Source: Streptomyces filipinensis (GTDB lineage: Bacteria; Actinomycetota; Actinomycetes; Streptomycetales; Streptomycetaceae). From it: a stretch of 64,000 nucleotides of DNA. The notes beneath the pieces were generated by a model. The model did not search any database. It had not been told where the DNA came from and saw only the letters and a list, made by a program, of their open reading frames with translations. Of the stretch, positions 51,886-59,784 are shown in pieces; the first letter of the stretch is position 1; every line of letters starts with the position of its first letter. Location of the stretch: assembly GCF_014649495.1 (NCBI RefSeq), contig NZ_BMTD01000009.1, positions 186,001 through 250,000 of the forward strand, in the 5' to 3' direction. A program made the translations under genes and the position numbers.

Positions 51886-52284
51886 GGTCCCACCCCTTTA
51901 CTTCCCCCCGAGTCTGGACGTCCGGACCGGAAAACCCACCCTATATGCCTGACCTGCGACTAAGCACGGGACGGCAGGTCCGAGGTCTCCTCCGCGGGGG
52001 CCGCAGATGGCAGGATCCGGACCCGGTAGCGGAGCCTTCACAACCGTCCGGACAGGCCACGGCCCTGCGCTCGGAGAGCCAGCCCGTGACGCCGACGCAT
52101 CTCGGCCAAGTTCCACCCCCAGGGTGGCCCGGGGTGCCTTCCGAACGGCTCGCTGCTTCGACCCGTGCCGAGCCGACGTGGCACGAGTCGACGCTCCGCA
52201 CCGCTCGGCACCGGTCCCCACGAGGGGAGGGACCGGTGCCGGGCGGGCGGGGGCGGTGCGGTTTCCCCCTGCCCGTCGTGTGCG
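51886..52284. promoter_or_regulatory. Intergenic region upstream of the nSTAND-WD40 gene
   Basis: This 400-bp gap has no supported gene. CATATAGGG on the minus strand (about 51938-51946) may contain the -10 of the nSTAND gene. A terminator hairpin lies at 52207-52240. Confidence 0.4.
52207..52240 (-). terminator. Hairpin after the Ala-rich hypothetical gene
   Basis: Perfect 12-bp arms GGCACCGGTCCC (52207-52218) and GGGACCGGTGCC (52229-52240) enclose a 10-base loop, 44 bp after the stop at 52285. No U tract is seen. Confidence 0.65.
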
Positions 52285-52860
52285 TCAGCGCGTGTCCGTG
52301 TGTACGCCCGTGGGGATGTCGAGCCAGCCGGCCGCGCGGGCCGTGGCGACGGCGTGCCGCTCGGCCTCCCGGGCGGAGGCGTTCAGTGCCGCGTTCCGCC
52401 CCAGGGCACTGCCGCCGGCCGCGACCGCGGCGGCCCGGGACGCCGCGAGCGCCGCGCGCAGGGCCGCGGCGGAGGCGGCTGCGCCTTCTGTGCCTTCCGT
52501 ACCTTCTGTGCTGTATGTGCCGTCCGTGCCGTCTGTGGTGTCCCTGCCGTCCCGTGCCGCGGCCACCTGGGCGGCCAGCGCGGCGGTCGCGGCGGCGTTG
52601 CGGGCACAGCGGGCGTCCGCCGCCGGGTCCGGGGCGCCCGCGTTCAGCGCGGCGAGCGACTCGGCCGACAGGCGCAGCGCGTTGGCGGCCCGGCCCACGG
52701 GATCCCTCGGTACGGCCACGGCGGCGTCCTGCCCGACACCGGCGTACCGGCACGCGGCGACCGCGCGGTCGTAGGCGCTGCGCGCGCGGGCCCCGTGGAG
52801 CCTGCGCAGCGCCTCGGCGTCGGTGACCGCTCGGGCCGCCGTTCCTTCCTGTCCGCTCAT
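52285..52860 (-). CDS. Ala-rich hypothetical protein with a tripeptide repeat
   Basis: This predicted 191-residue soluble protein is not recognised. It is very rich in Ala and Arg and probably helical (AVTDAEALRRLHGARARSAYDRAVAA and later AAALRAALAASRAAAVAAG). A central Thr/Gly/Glu/Asp-rich stretch (TDGTDGTYSTEGTEGTEG) is encoded by 9-bp tandem units. ATG 52860 has GAGGAGG upstream; an in-frame ATG at 52887 would add nine residues. It stands alone. Clear ribosome site and terminator favour a real gene. Confidence 0.65.
   Translation of the reverse strand: MSGQEGTAARAVTDAEALRRLHGARARSAYDRAVAACRYAGVGQDAAVAVPRDPVGRAANALRLSAESLAALNAGAPDPAADARCARNAAATAALAAQVAAARDGRDTTDGTDGTYSTEGTEGTEGAAASAAALRAALAASRAAAVAAGGSALGRNAALNASAREAERHAVATARAAGWLDIPTGVHTDTR
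52483..52554. repeat. Eight 9-bp tandem units within the Ala-rich gene
   Basis: The units follow the pattern GCC(T/G)T(C/A)(T/C)GT with drift and keep reading frame, giving tripeptides such as TEG and TDG. Confidence 0.7.
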
Positions 52861-52972
52861 CCTCGGCCTCCTCGTCCAGGACGACACCGCATCCCCGCTC
52901 CGGGGTGCGGGCAGGGTGCCACGCCGGCCGTGAGGAGACCAGAAGCGCGCAGCGGGCCCGGCTCACCCTGGC

Positions 52973-52993
52973 TATCTGACGCACCGTCAGATA
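52973..52993. promoter_or_regulatory. Palindromic operator upstream of 53036-53518
   Basis: Perfect 9-bp arms TATCTGACG (52973-52981) and CGTCAGATA (52985-52993) are separated by CAC, 42 bp before the next gene's start. CTGACGnnnCGTCAG-type palindromes often accompany ferredoxin, P450 or acyl-CoA genes in Streptomyces and are consistent with a TetR-type site. No regulator gene is adjacent. Confidence 0.65.
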
Positions 52994-53035
52994 TCGTCCC
53001 CTTCGCCCGCGTTCCCGAAGGGGAGAGTGACCGAC

Positions 53036-53518
53036 ATGCAGAAGCGTCCCTCGTGTCCGCGACCGCCCGGTGCTCCGCGCTGGGTCGCGATGTTCCACCG
53101 GCCCGCGCAGGACTCCTGGACGGTGGGCGCCGAGTCGCCCGACCGGGATCCGGTGCTGTACGCCGTCGGAGACATGACCCAGACCGTACGGGCGCGCGGC
53201 GAGGAGATGACGGTCGTGCTCTGGGGGCCCGAGGACGGTGGCTGGCGCCGCTACGACGCCGCGCCCGGCAGGGAACCCGCCCCCGCTCCCGCCGCCCCGG
53301 CCCGTGGGCCCGCGCCCGGCTCCGCAGGCTCGGCCAAGCTCGCGGAACGCATGACGGACCGCCGGCACCAGGTGCTCATGGCCGGGCTGAGCAAGGCGGG
53401 CCTGTACGACCTCGGTGCCGAGGACGGCGAGGCGGTGCGGGCGATGGCCGACCTGCTCGACGAGCCCACGGTCCGCCGGGTGGCCCACTGGCTCTCGGTC
53501 GCGGGCGGAGGGCGATAG
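53036..53518 (+). CDS. Hypothetical protein next to the ferredoxin gene
   Basis: This predicted 160-residue soluble protein is not recognised. The N-terminal part (PRWVAMFHRPAQDSWTVGAESPDRDPVLYAVGDMTQTVR) looks like a small alpha/beta domain. A Pro/Ala linker (about 80-100) leads to a helical C-terminal part (AEDGEAVRAMADLLDEPTVRRVAHWL). ATG 53036 fits the AAGGGGAG ribosome site better than GTG 53027. The palindrome at 52973-52993 controls it if it acts as an operator. The ferredoxin gene starts 128 bp after its stop, in the same direction. Confidence 0.65.
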   Translation: MQKRPSCPRPPGAPRWVAMFHRPAQDSWTVGAESPDRDPVLYAVGDMTQTVRARGEEMTVVLWGPEDGGWRRYDAAPGREPAPAPAAPARGPAPGSAGSAKLAERMTDRRHQVLMAGLSKAGLYDLGAEDGEAVRAMADLLDEPTVRRVAHWLSVAGGGR

Positions 53519-53646
53519 ACGGCAGGCGGCTGGCGGGCGCGGGCGCCGGTTCGGGGGGTGTTCTGGCGGGCAGTGACGTTCTGGAGGTCACCGAGTCGGC
53601 CCGCGGCCGGAGGCGTCGGCCGGGGTCGTTGACGACTGGAGGACGT

Positions 53647-53835
53647 ATGAAGGTGTCCGTCGACCGCGCCCTGTGCTACGGGTCCGCCGAGTGCGCGCAC
53701 CGGGCGCCGGCGGTGTTCGCGTTCGAGGGCGGCTACGGGGTCGTACGGCCCGGCCGGGAGGGCTGGGGCGACGACCCGCAGGTGCGGGAAGCGGCCGAGA
53801 GGTGCCCCTCGCAGGCGATCGTGCTCGGCGAGTAG
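53647..53835 (+). CDS. Small 3Fe-4S-type ferredoxin
   Basis: This 62-residue ferredoxin of the P450-partner type has Cys10 and Cys16 in ALCYGSAECAHRAPAVF and Cys53 followed by Pro in ERCPSQAI. That is three cysteines, with Ser13 where a fourth ligand would be. The ribosome site TGGAGGACG precedes ATG 53647. No P450 or reductase gene lies nearby, so its redox partner is unknown. It would pass electrons to a cytochrome P450. It is convergent with the glycosyltransferase gene, 21 bp away. Confidence 0.9.
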   Translation: MKVSVDRALCYGSAECAHRAPAVFAFEGGYGVVRPGREGWGDDPQVREAAERCPSQAIVLGE

Positions 53836-53856
53836 CGCGGCGGGCGGACGCCCGGC

Positions 53857-54684
53857 TCAGGAACCGGACCGAGGGCTGCCCGCACCGGCCGGATAGGCCC
53901 AGGTCAGCGCGGCCAGCGCGCGGGCCCGGGCCTCCGCGACCGCCATGCGGGCCTCGCGCTCGACGGGGTCGACGTGCGACGCCTGGCCCGTGACCTGGCC
54001 CTCCCACTTGCGGTACAGCAGACCGACCTCCGCGCAGAACCAGCCGCGGCTCACCGCGTCCAGCGCCAGCAGCAGGCCCGTGTCCTCGGAAGCCGGCAGG
54101 GCCATCCAGCCGCCGAGCGCGAGGAGCAGCTCCCGTCGGACGCACAGGCTCGCCGGATGGACCGGTGCGCGGAAGCCGTTGCGCTTCCAGTGGCCGAGCA
54201 CGGCACCGCGTTCGAGGGGGCCGTCGCCGGGGTCGCCGGGGAAGCCCGCCGTCGAGCCGTCGGGCAGCAGGTCGAGGACCCGGGACGTCGTCCAGCCGAC
54301 GGTGGGGTCCGCCTCCAGCACGGCCACATCGCGGGCCAGCGCGCCGGGCGTGAGCTGGTCGTCGGCGTCCAGGACCTTCACATACGCGCCCTCCGCGCGC
54401 GCCAGCGCGATCGTACGGGCGACGCCGGGCCCGCCCGGCCGTCCCTGGCGGAAGCTCACGCGCGCGTCGTCCGGGACGCGGGGCCGGACCTGGTCCGACG
54501 TGCCGTCCTCCTGGATCACCCACTCCCACCCCCAGCCCTCGGGAAGCCGCTGCCCGCACAGGGAGGCGTAGGCGTCCGGCAGGAACCGTGCCGAGGGGGC
54601 GTGGACAGCGGTGACGACGGTGACGAGCCGGGTCATGGCGGCGCGCGCCACCTGATGCGGAGGCGTGCTGGGGGTGTCGGTCAT
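53857..54684 (-). CDS. Family 2 glycosyltransferase (GT-A)
   Basis: This predicted 275-residue cytoplasmic enzyme has the GT2 nucleotide-sugar fold: TRLVTVVTAVHAPSARFLPDAYASL, EWVIQEDGTSD, and the DxD metal site in YVKVLDADDQLTPGAL. HPASLCVRRELLLALGGW and the acidic ASEDTGLLLAL correspond to the acceptor/ED motif. No membrane helix is seen. Start is ATG 54684. No partner glycosylation gene lies next to it, so donor and acceptor are unknown. Confidence 0.88.
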   Translation of the reverse strand: MTDTPSTPPHQVARAAMTRLVTVVTAVHAPSARFLPDAYASLCGQRLPEGWGWEWVIQEDGTSDQVRPRVPDDARVSFRQGRPGGPGVARTIALARAEGAYVKVLDADDQLTPGALARDVAVLEADPTVGWTTSRVLDLLPDGSTAGFPGDPGDGPLERGAVLGHWKRNGFRAPVHPASLCVRRELLLALGGWMALPASEDTGLLLALDAVSRGWFCAEVGLLYRKWEGQVTGQASHVDPVEREARMAVAEARARALAALTWAYPAGAGSPRSGS

Positions 54685-54723
54685 GGTCCCAGGTAACTAC
54701 AGCTCACCGGGGGGAACAGCGCG

Positions 54724-54753
54724 AGACCCCCGGCCGATCCCGGCCGGGGGTCT
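54724..54753. terminator. Hairpin terminator between the secreted-protein and GT2 genes
   Basis: AGACCCCCGGCCG (54724-54736) and CGGCCGGGGGTCT (54741-54753) enclose ATCC. A short T tract follows on the plus strand. Confidence 0.75.
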
Positions 54754-54824
54754 TTCCGTTTCGACTGGTGCGTACGCAAGTCGCCTTGGTGTCGAGACGT
54801 TGCGGTACTGCGGAGGCGGGAGCC

Positions 54825-55181
54825 TCAGCAGTCGAGTCTGGCCGCCGAGGCCTGTTCGGGGATGGTCACGGTCTCCGCCTGTCCGTCGGCGAGGGGCCGG
54901 TGCCGGCAGCTCGGGGACTTTCCGTGGGCCTCGGCCCGGATGCGTTGCTTCATCGTGGGGGGCAGGGCCCTGCCGTGGGACCAGGCCCAGTGATGTGTCG
55001 CCGGAATCGTGGGGGCCGCCGGGATGGTCCGGTGCGCGGTGCCGGTGCGGGGGTTCTCGTTGCGGGGTGCGGCCGCCGCGGTGGTGGCGGACGAGGCGGC
55101 GACGAGTCCGAGCGCCGAGCAGAGCGCGAAGAAGGCGGTGACGATGGCGGTCCACAGCTTCATGACCTTGTTCTCGGCCAT
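54825..55181 (-). CDS. Small secreted protein, function unknown
   Basis: This predicted 118-residue protein starts MAENKVMKLWTAIVTAFFALCSALGLVAAS, a signal peptide with likely cleavage after ATTAAAA. The mature part is short, polar and Pro/His-rich (TIPATHHWAWSHGRALPPTMKQRIRAEAHG), with two cysteines that could pair. ATG 55181 has GTGAGGGG upstream. It appears to be one of the Streptomyces-specific secreted families, but I do not recognise a function. It is divergent from DLW-39. Confidence 0.7.
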   Translation of the reverse strand: MAENKVMKLWTAIVTAFFALCSALGLVAASSATTAAAAPRNENPRTGTAHRTIPAAPTIPATHHWAWSHGRALPPTMKQRIRAEAHGKSPSCRHRPLADGQAETVTIPEQASAARLDC

Positions 55182-55530
55182 GGCCCCTCACTTTCGGGTT
55201 GGGCGATTTGCGTACTTTCCTCATGATGTGTATGCGCGCTGCGAAGTGGTGGACCGACGCCCGTGACGCGGCGATGTTCCGATGAACACCACTCGGATGG
55301 ACGCAAGGCGGTCGGAAAACCCGCAAAGCCTCGTGAGGGCGTGCGAAAAGGGGGCAAAGTAACCGTCCGTGGAGGTGTGATCACCCTCCGATCGGAACGG
55401 TGCCGGACCTGCCCTAATGCGCTGCCGGAGGCGGGAGTTGAGGCCCGGCGCAGGTCACCGATCGATATCGGTCGGTGTGTATAGTCGGGCGCCAGAGGTC
55501 CCCTACGTCAAGGAAAGACGAGGTCGCGCG
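55182..55530. promoter_or_regulatory. Divergent region, secreted protein / DLW-39
   Basis: This gap of about 350 bp has no supported gene. TATAGT (55480-55485) is a good -10 element for DLW-39, 45 bp before its start, with no clear -35. The left end should hold the promoter of the secreted protein gene. Confidence 0.45.
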
Positions 55531-55659
55531 GTGAAGAAGCTGCTCCTGGTCGCACTGGCCGCCATCGGCGGGCTCCTCGTGTACCGCCAGATCCAGGCGG
55601 ATCGCGCCGAGCAGGATCTGTGGACGGAGGCGACTGACTCCGTGCCCACGGGTTCGTGA
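55531..55659 (+). CDS. DLW-39 family small protein
   Basis: This 42-residue peptide starts at GTG 55531: KKLLLVALAAIGGLLVYRQIQ, one membrane helix, then ADRAEQDLWTEATDSV with the DLW motif that names the family. It is widely conserved in actinobacteria near the gyrA/tRNA region, and its function is unknown. AAGGAAAGACGAGG precedes the start. A T-tailed terminator follows. Confidence 0.88.
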   Translation: MKKLLLVALAAIGGLLVYRQIQADRAEQDLWTEATDSVPTGS

Positions 55660-55684
55660 GTGCCGACAACAGAGTCTGAACAGA

Positions 55685-55712
55685 CCCCGACCGCCCTCGC
55701 GGTCGGGGTTTT
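55685..55712 (+). terminator. Rho-independent terminator after DLW-39
   Basis: CCCCGACCGC (55685-55694) and GCGGTCGGGG (55699-55708) enclose CCTC, followed by TTTT. Confidence 0.9.
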
Positions 55713-55924
55713 GTGTCTTACCCCTCGTGTTGCGGGAGCCGGTGGGGTGCGGTAGGCGTTCCGGGGAGCGCCCGGCCGGCGCGCGGACGCCCCGGGGGCG
55801 TTGCCGGGCGTTTCGGACGGCCGCACGCGTTGCCCGGATGGCGCGGGCACGCTCGGGGCAGGATGGGACGCGATCCGGCACGGCGAGCGCGCCGGCCGCA
55901 CGGTGACGACGGGGAGGGCGGCAG

Positions 55925-57277
55925 GTGCGGGGGCGAGGGCGGCGTACGGCGTGGTGGCGGCGGTACGGTCGCGGGGCGGTCCCCGGCGTGCCACGAAGGG
56001 CCCTGGTGCCGGGGCTGTGCGCACTGCTCGCCCTGCCGGTGGGCACCGCGGCCGCGGCCCCCTACACGGGGACGCCGTCGTACGCCTTCGCGCCCGGCGC
56101 CCGTACCGTCGCGGGCGCGGCGGGCACCGCCACGGCCGAACGGCTGGACCCCGGCCGTACCTACCGCAGCTCCCTGGCGAGGAACGGCAGCCTCTATTAC
56201 CGGCTCGACCTCACGGCCGCCGACACGGCGTACGTCCCCGTCACCGCCGTACCCCCGCCGCACAGCACCGTCTCCGCCACCGACGGCATCAGGGTGTCCG
56301 TCCGGGACGCGCGCGGCACCCCCTGCTCCTTCGCCTCCGCCCGCTTCGGCGCCGGGCTCAGCGCGCGCCCGGTCACCGCGCTGGGGCAGCGGGAGGCCGG
56401 CAAGGGGCTGTGCCGGGGCGGCGGGACGTACTACGTGCTCGTCCAGCGTCTGGACGCCGAGGGCTCCGGCACGGCCGCCCCGGCCCGGCGCTGGGCCCTG
56501 GAGATCGCGCCCGTCACGGAACCGCGCCCGGCCCGGGCCGGTACCGGCTCACCGCCGCCGGCCTGGGACTCCGCCACGCCCGAGCCGCTCGCCGGCGCGG
56601 CCCGCGACCGCCCCGGCGGCACCGGGTTCGCCGCGGCCCGCCCGCTGGGCCAAGGGGTCTGGCGCACCGCGCTCGTGCCCGGCGAGACGCGGTTCTACAA
56701 GGTGCCGGTCGACTGGGGCCGGGACCTGAACGCCTCCGCCGAACTGAGCGACGCCCAGGGCCACGGTTATGTCGGCGGGGCCCTGAACCTGTCCCTCTAC
56801 AACCCCGTCCGCGGCTATGTCGAGGACGTCGCGCTCGGCTACACCGGCACCCGGAAGTCCGCCGTGCTCGCCCCGCTGCCGCCGGTGGAGTACGCCAACC
56901 GCGACGCCGCGCCCGCCGCCGTGAACTCCGTCCGTTTCGCCGGCGACTACTACCTGGTCCTGCACCTCAGCGAGCAGCTGACCGGGACGTTCGGGCAGGG
57001 TCCGTTCGGTGTGACGCTGCGGGTCCGGGTGGCCGGGCGGGCCCACGCGGGGCCGGAGTACGCCGGGCGGCCCGTACCGGGTGACGTGTTCAGGGTCACC
57101 GAGCAGGACCGGGCGGCGGTGCTCACCGGCACCGCGGGGGGCACGGACCGTGTGATGAGGCTGGTCGCGGTCGGCGGGATCGGCCTGGGGACCGTGCTGC
57201 TGGCGGTGCTCGCCGGCTGGACGGTGGCGGCCCGGCGGGCTCAGAGGCGGGTCAGCGCCCAGAAGCCCACGGCGTAG
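55925..57277 (+). CDS. Secreted, C-terminally anchored protein of unknown function
   Basis: This predicted 450-residue protein has an Arg-rich N terminus and signal peptide (VPGLCALLALPVGTAAAA). Two similar beta-rich extracellular regions follow: LDPGRTYRSSLARNGSLYYRLDL around residue 80 and LVPGETRFYKVPVDWGRDLNASAEL around 255. A membrane helix near 425 (RLVAVGGIGLGTVLLAVLAGW) and a short basic tail end the protein. GTG 55925 follows GGGGAGGG. Its end overlaps the convergent kinase gene by 37 bp. The duplicated region resembles bacterial pre-peptidase-like beta domains. Function unknown. Confidence 0.78.
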   Translation: MRGRGRRTAWWRRYGRGAVPGVPRRALVPGLCALLALPVGTAAAAPYTGTPSYAFAPGARTVAGAAGTATAERLDPGRTYRSSLARNGSLYYRLDLTAADTAYVPVTAVPPPHSTVSATDGIRVSVRDARGTPCSFASARFGAGLSARPVTALGQREAGKGLCRGGGTYYVLVQRLDAEGSGTAAPARRWALEIAPVTEPRPARAGTGSPPPAWDSATPEPLAGAARDRPGGTGFAAARPLGQGVWRTALVPGETRFYKVPVDWGRDLNASAELSDAQGHGYVGGALNLSLYNPVRGYVEDVALGYTGTRKSAVLAPLPPVEYANRDAAPAAVNSVRFAGDYYLVLHLSEQLTGTFGQGPFGVTLRVRVAGRAHAGPEYAGRPVPGDVFRVTEQDRAAVLTGTAGGTDRVMRLVAVGGIGLGTVLLAVLAGWTVAARRAQRRVSAQKPTA

Positions 57278-58731
57278 CAGGCGAGCGCCAGCAGCAGCAG
57301 CGGGATCGCGGCCCTGGCCGGTGGCCCGGCCCAGCGCCGCCGGCTCGCACGGCGTGCCCGGTGTCTTGGGGCGGGGGCGGGCGGCGCGAGTACGTCCGAG
57401 GCGGGGGCGGTCGAGGCAGGGGCGCCGTGGAGCGGTGGGGCCGAAGGCGGGAGCTGCGCGTCCTGAGCGGTGTACGAAGCGGTGGAGGTGTCGGCCCGGT
57501 GCCCGGGCGCCTGGCCCCGGGAGGGGGCGCCGGGGAAGAAGTACGGCTGGTGGAGCGGAGGTTGAGCGGGCGGCGGGGGCTGCTGGACGAACGGCGGGCG
57601 GGGGGAGGGAGCGGCGGTCCGGGACGGGGGGTACGGCTCGGGGGCCGAGGGAGCGCTGGTCCGGGACGCGGGGTACGGCTCGGGGGCCGAGGGTTCCCGG
57701 GGCGGCGGCAGACGGAAACTGCCGGTGTCCGAGAGGGAGCCGGTGCTGTCGGCGTCCGCCCGCCCGCCGGCCGCGTCCCCGGCGTCGGTACCCGTGCCGG
57801 CACCGGGATCCGCGTCCTCGGCCAGTCCCAGCGCCACGCCGGACGCTCTCCTGAGGGGGCCCTCGGCGGCGAACCCGGGCGGGATCGGCGGGAGTTGGTC
57901 GAAGATCTCGATGGACTCGTCGTCCGGTTCCGGCTCCGGCAGGAGTTCCGCCGCGGAGGCGAGGGCCTTGCGCGCACCCGTCGCGGTGCGGAAACGGGCG
58001 GCCGGGTCGGGCTGGAGCAGCGTGGCGACGACCTGCCAGAGCGGTTCCGGTATGCCCTGGGGCGGGCCGGGCGTCCCCTTCTCCACGAAGTACTGCACGA
58101 GCGCCTTGACGTCGGGTTTGGCGCCTTCGAGGAGATACAGCGCGACCAGGCCCACGGCGAACAGGTCGGCCGGGAAGTCGGGTTCGGCGCCGAGCATCTG
58201 CTCCGGCGCCAGATAACCGGGCGTGCCCACCACGAGGTTGGTCTCCGTCAGCCGGGGTTCGCCGAGCCGCATGGCGATGCCGAAGTCGGACAGCCGCAGC
58301 CGCGGTCTGCCGGTTCCGGTGGCTTCGAGGAGGATGTTGGCGGGCTTGATGTCCCGGTGGATGACGCCCTCGGCGTGGACGGCGGCGAGGCCGGACAGAA
58401 GCTGGTCGAGCAGGGTGCAGACGAACGCCGGCGGCAGCGGGCCGTAGTCGCCGACGAGGTGGACCAGTGAGCCGCCGGCGACCAGGTCCATGGTGAACAG
58501 CACCTTGTCGTCGTCCGCGGCCCAGCTGGCCGGGGCGAGGACGTGCGGGTGATCGATCCGCAGGGCCTGCTCCCGCACGAAACGCAGCAGGGAATGGGCG
58601 TCGCGCTGCTGGAGCACCTTCGCGGCCACGTAACGCCGCCGGCGGTGGTCCCAGGCACGCCATACGGCGCCCACGCCGCCGCGTCCGATCGGATCGGCCA
58701 GCTCGTAGCGTCCGGCGAACACCTCACCCAT
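57241..58731 (-). CDS. Serine/threonine protein kinase
   Basis: This predicted 496-residue membrane kinase has its catalytic domain at about 1-265: GRGGVGAVWRAWD glycine loop, YVAAKVLQQ Lys, VIHRDIKPANILLE catalytic loop with the RD pair, LSDFGIAMRL (DFG), and GTPGYLAPEQM activation/P+1 segment. A Pro/Ser-rich linker of about 200 residues and a C-terminal helix (AAIPLLLLALACYAVGFWAL) follow. No extracellular sensor domain is present. ATG 58731 has GAGGGG upstream. The HTH gene lies upstream in the same direction, an arrangement seen in other Streptomyces near tRNA-Ala. Confidence 0.93.
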   Translation of the reverse strand: MGEVFAGRYELADPIGRGGVGAVWRAWDHRRRRYVAAKVLQQRDAHSLLRFVREQALRIDHPHVLAPASWAADDDKVLFTMDLVAGGSLVHLVGDYGPLPPAFVCTLLDQLLSGLAAVHAEGVIHRDIKPANILLEATGTGRPRLRLSDFGIAMRLGEPRLTETNLVVGTPGYLAPEQMLGAEPDFPADLFAVGLVALYLLEGAKPDVKALVQYFVEKGTPGPPQGIPEPLWQVVATLLQPDPAARFRTATGARKALASAAELLPEPEPDDESIEIFDQLPPIPPGFAAEGPLRRASGVALGLAEDADPGAGTGTDAGDAAGGRADADSTGSLSDTGSFRLPPPREPSAPEPYPASRTSAPSAPEPYPPSRTAAPSPRPPFVQQPPPPAQPPLHQPYFFPGAPSRGQAPGHRADTSTASYTAQDAQLPPSAPPLHGAPASTAPASDVLAPPAPAPRHRARRASRRRWAGPPARAAIPLLLLALACYAVGFWALTRL

Positions 58732-58927
58732 GGCAGCCCCTCGCTCCTCCCCCTGAACCCGCGGCTCGCCTCCGGCCCCCTGCTTCCCCCTACCCCGCCG
58801 TTCCCCCCTGTCACGCCGGTCCCACGCGGTCCGGGCACCGGCGCCGCGCGGCCGGGAGCCCCTCCCCCTCGTGGTGCGGCACCCCGGCCCGGCGCCCGCA
58901 CCCCTTCGGTGCGCCGGGCCGGGGGCC

Positions 58928-59476
58928 TCAGCTCTGGTGGGACTGGTAGTGCGCGACGGCGTCGGAGGTGCGGCCGGCGCCGTAGACCCGGAGGAACTCC
59001 GCCAGTTCGGGGTGGCTCGGGGCGAGGCTGTCCGCGGCGTCGATGATGTCGCCCGCGGCGGCCACCGAGCGCAGCAGCGACTGGATCTCGCGGACCACCC
59101 GCTTGACCGTCGGCGCGCCCGAACCGCTCGTGGTCTGGGTGGTGTTGCTGAGCACGGAGCCCCCCTGTGACTTCTTGATCTCGTCCATGCGCTCGGTCGC
59201 CTCGGCGGCGCTGACACTGCCGTCCGCGACCTGGGCCGCCAGCTCCTGCAGCAGCTGCACCCGCTGCACCACAGCGGGATTGCCGATCTTCGCACGCTGG
59301 CCGCTCATCAGCTGCGAGAGCATCGGAGCGGACAGCCCCAGGACCGCAGCGAGCCGGGCCTGGTTCAGCCCGAGATCGTCGATGAGCTTACGGAAGAGCG
59401 CCCCCAGCGGCTCCCCGTACCAGTTCCGCTGCAGCTCCCGCGCTCTCGCGGTGGCTTCCTGCTGTGCGGCGTCCAT
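58928..59476 (-). CDS. HTH DNA-binding protein
   Basis: This 182-residue protein has a Xre-like helix-turn-helix at about 32-62 (LGLNQARLAAVLGLSAPMLSQLMSGQRAKI). A helical region (VQRVQLLQELAAQVADGSVSAAEATERMDEI) and a second helical domain (VVREIQSLLRSVAAAGDIIDAAD, SHPELAEFLRVYGAG) follow. It is likely a regulator working with the downstream kinase 197 bp away. A perfect inverted repeat lies 33 bp before its start (59509-59526). Confidence 0.85.
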   Translation of the reverse strand: MDAAQQEATARARELQRNWYGEPLGALFRKLIDDLGLNQARLAAVLGLSAPMLSQLMSGQRAKIGNPAVVQRVQLLQELAAQVADGSVSAAEATERMDEIKKSQGGSVLSNTTQTTSGSGAPTVKRVVREIQSLLRSVAAAGDIIDAADSLAPSHPELAEFLRVYGAGRTSDAVAHYQSHQS

Positions 59477-59508
59477 TGCGTCTCCCCATCGCTTCCCCTG
59501 AAAAACCG

Positions 59509-59526
59509 CGGTTCGCTGTAGCGAAC
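59509..59526. promoter_or_regulatory. Inverted repeat upstream of the HTH gene
   Basis: Perfect arms GGTTCGC and GCGAACC are separated by TGTA, a likely operator for the HTH protein. Confidence 0.65.
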
Positions 59527-59658
59527 CACGCCGAGCATCTTACGGAGAGTGGTCATCCGCGGGGACCCCCAATCTTTTTGCGGGATACCGGGGGTGACCC
59601 GGTACTCTGGTCTGCGGCGCCGCCGGAAGACGATTCCTCCGGCCGGCCGCTGCTTTCC

Positions 59659-59731
59659 GGGGCCTTAGCTCAGTTGGTAGAGCGCCGTCTTTGCATGGCG
59701 GATGTCAGGGGTTCGACTCCCCTAGGCTCCA
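59659..59731 (+). tRNA. alaT: tRNA-Ala (TGC anticodon)
   Basis: This cloverleaf is GGGGCCTTAGCTCAGTTGG with anticodon arm CCGTC-TTTGCAT-GGCGG carrying TGC at 59692-59694. The T arm is AGGGGTTCGACTCCCCT and the acceptor AGGCTCC pairs with GGGGCCT. The following bases are ACCG, so the CCA tail is not fully encoded and must be added. A TACTCT -10-like hexamer lies at 59603-59608. A large T-tailed hairpin follows. Confidence 0.97.
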
Positions 59732-59738
59732 CCGCCCG

Positions 59739-59782
59739 GACCCCGCCTGTCCTGCGAAAACGCAGGACAGGCGGGGTCTTTT
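59739..59782. terminator. Terminator after tRNA-Ala
   Basis: This is a perfect 18-bp stem, with arms beginning GACCCCGCCTG (59739-59756 and 59761-59778), loop AAAA and TTTT tail. It also stands three bases beyond the stop of the ABC-F gene on the other strand. Confidence 0.9.
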
Positions 59783-59784
59783 CC

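Noticed and set aside
51941..53488. 515-codon minus-strand frame covering the Ala-rich gene and hypothetical protein
   Set aside because: No ribosome site and no domains are seen; the genes at 52285-52860 and 53036-53518 have better starts and context.
59577..59608. TTGCGG/TACTCT as a full promoter for tRNA-Ala
   Set aside because: The 20-bp spacing is too long; only the -10-like hexamer is mentioned.
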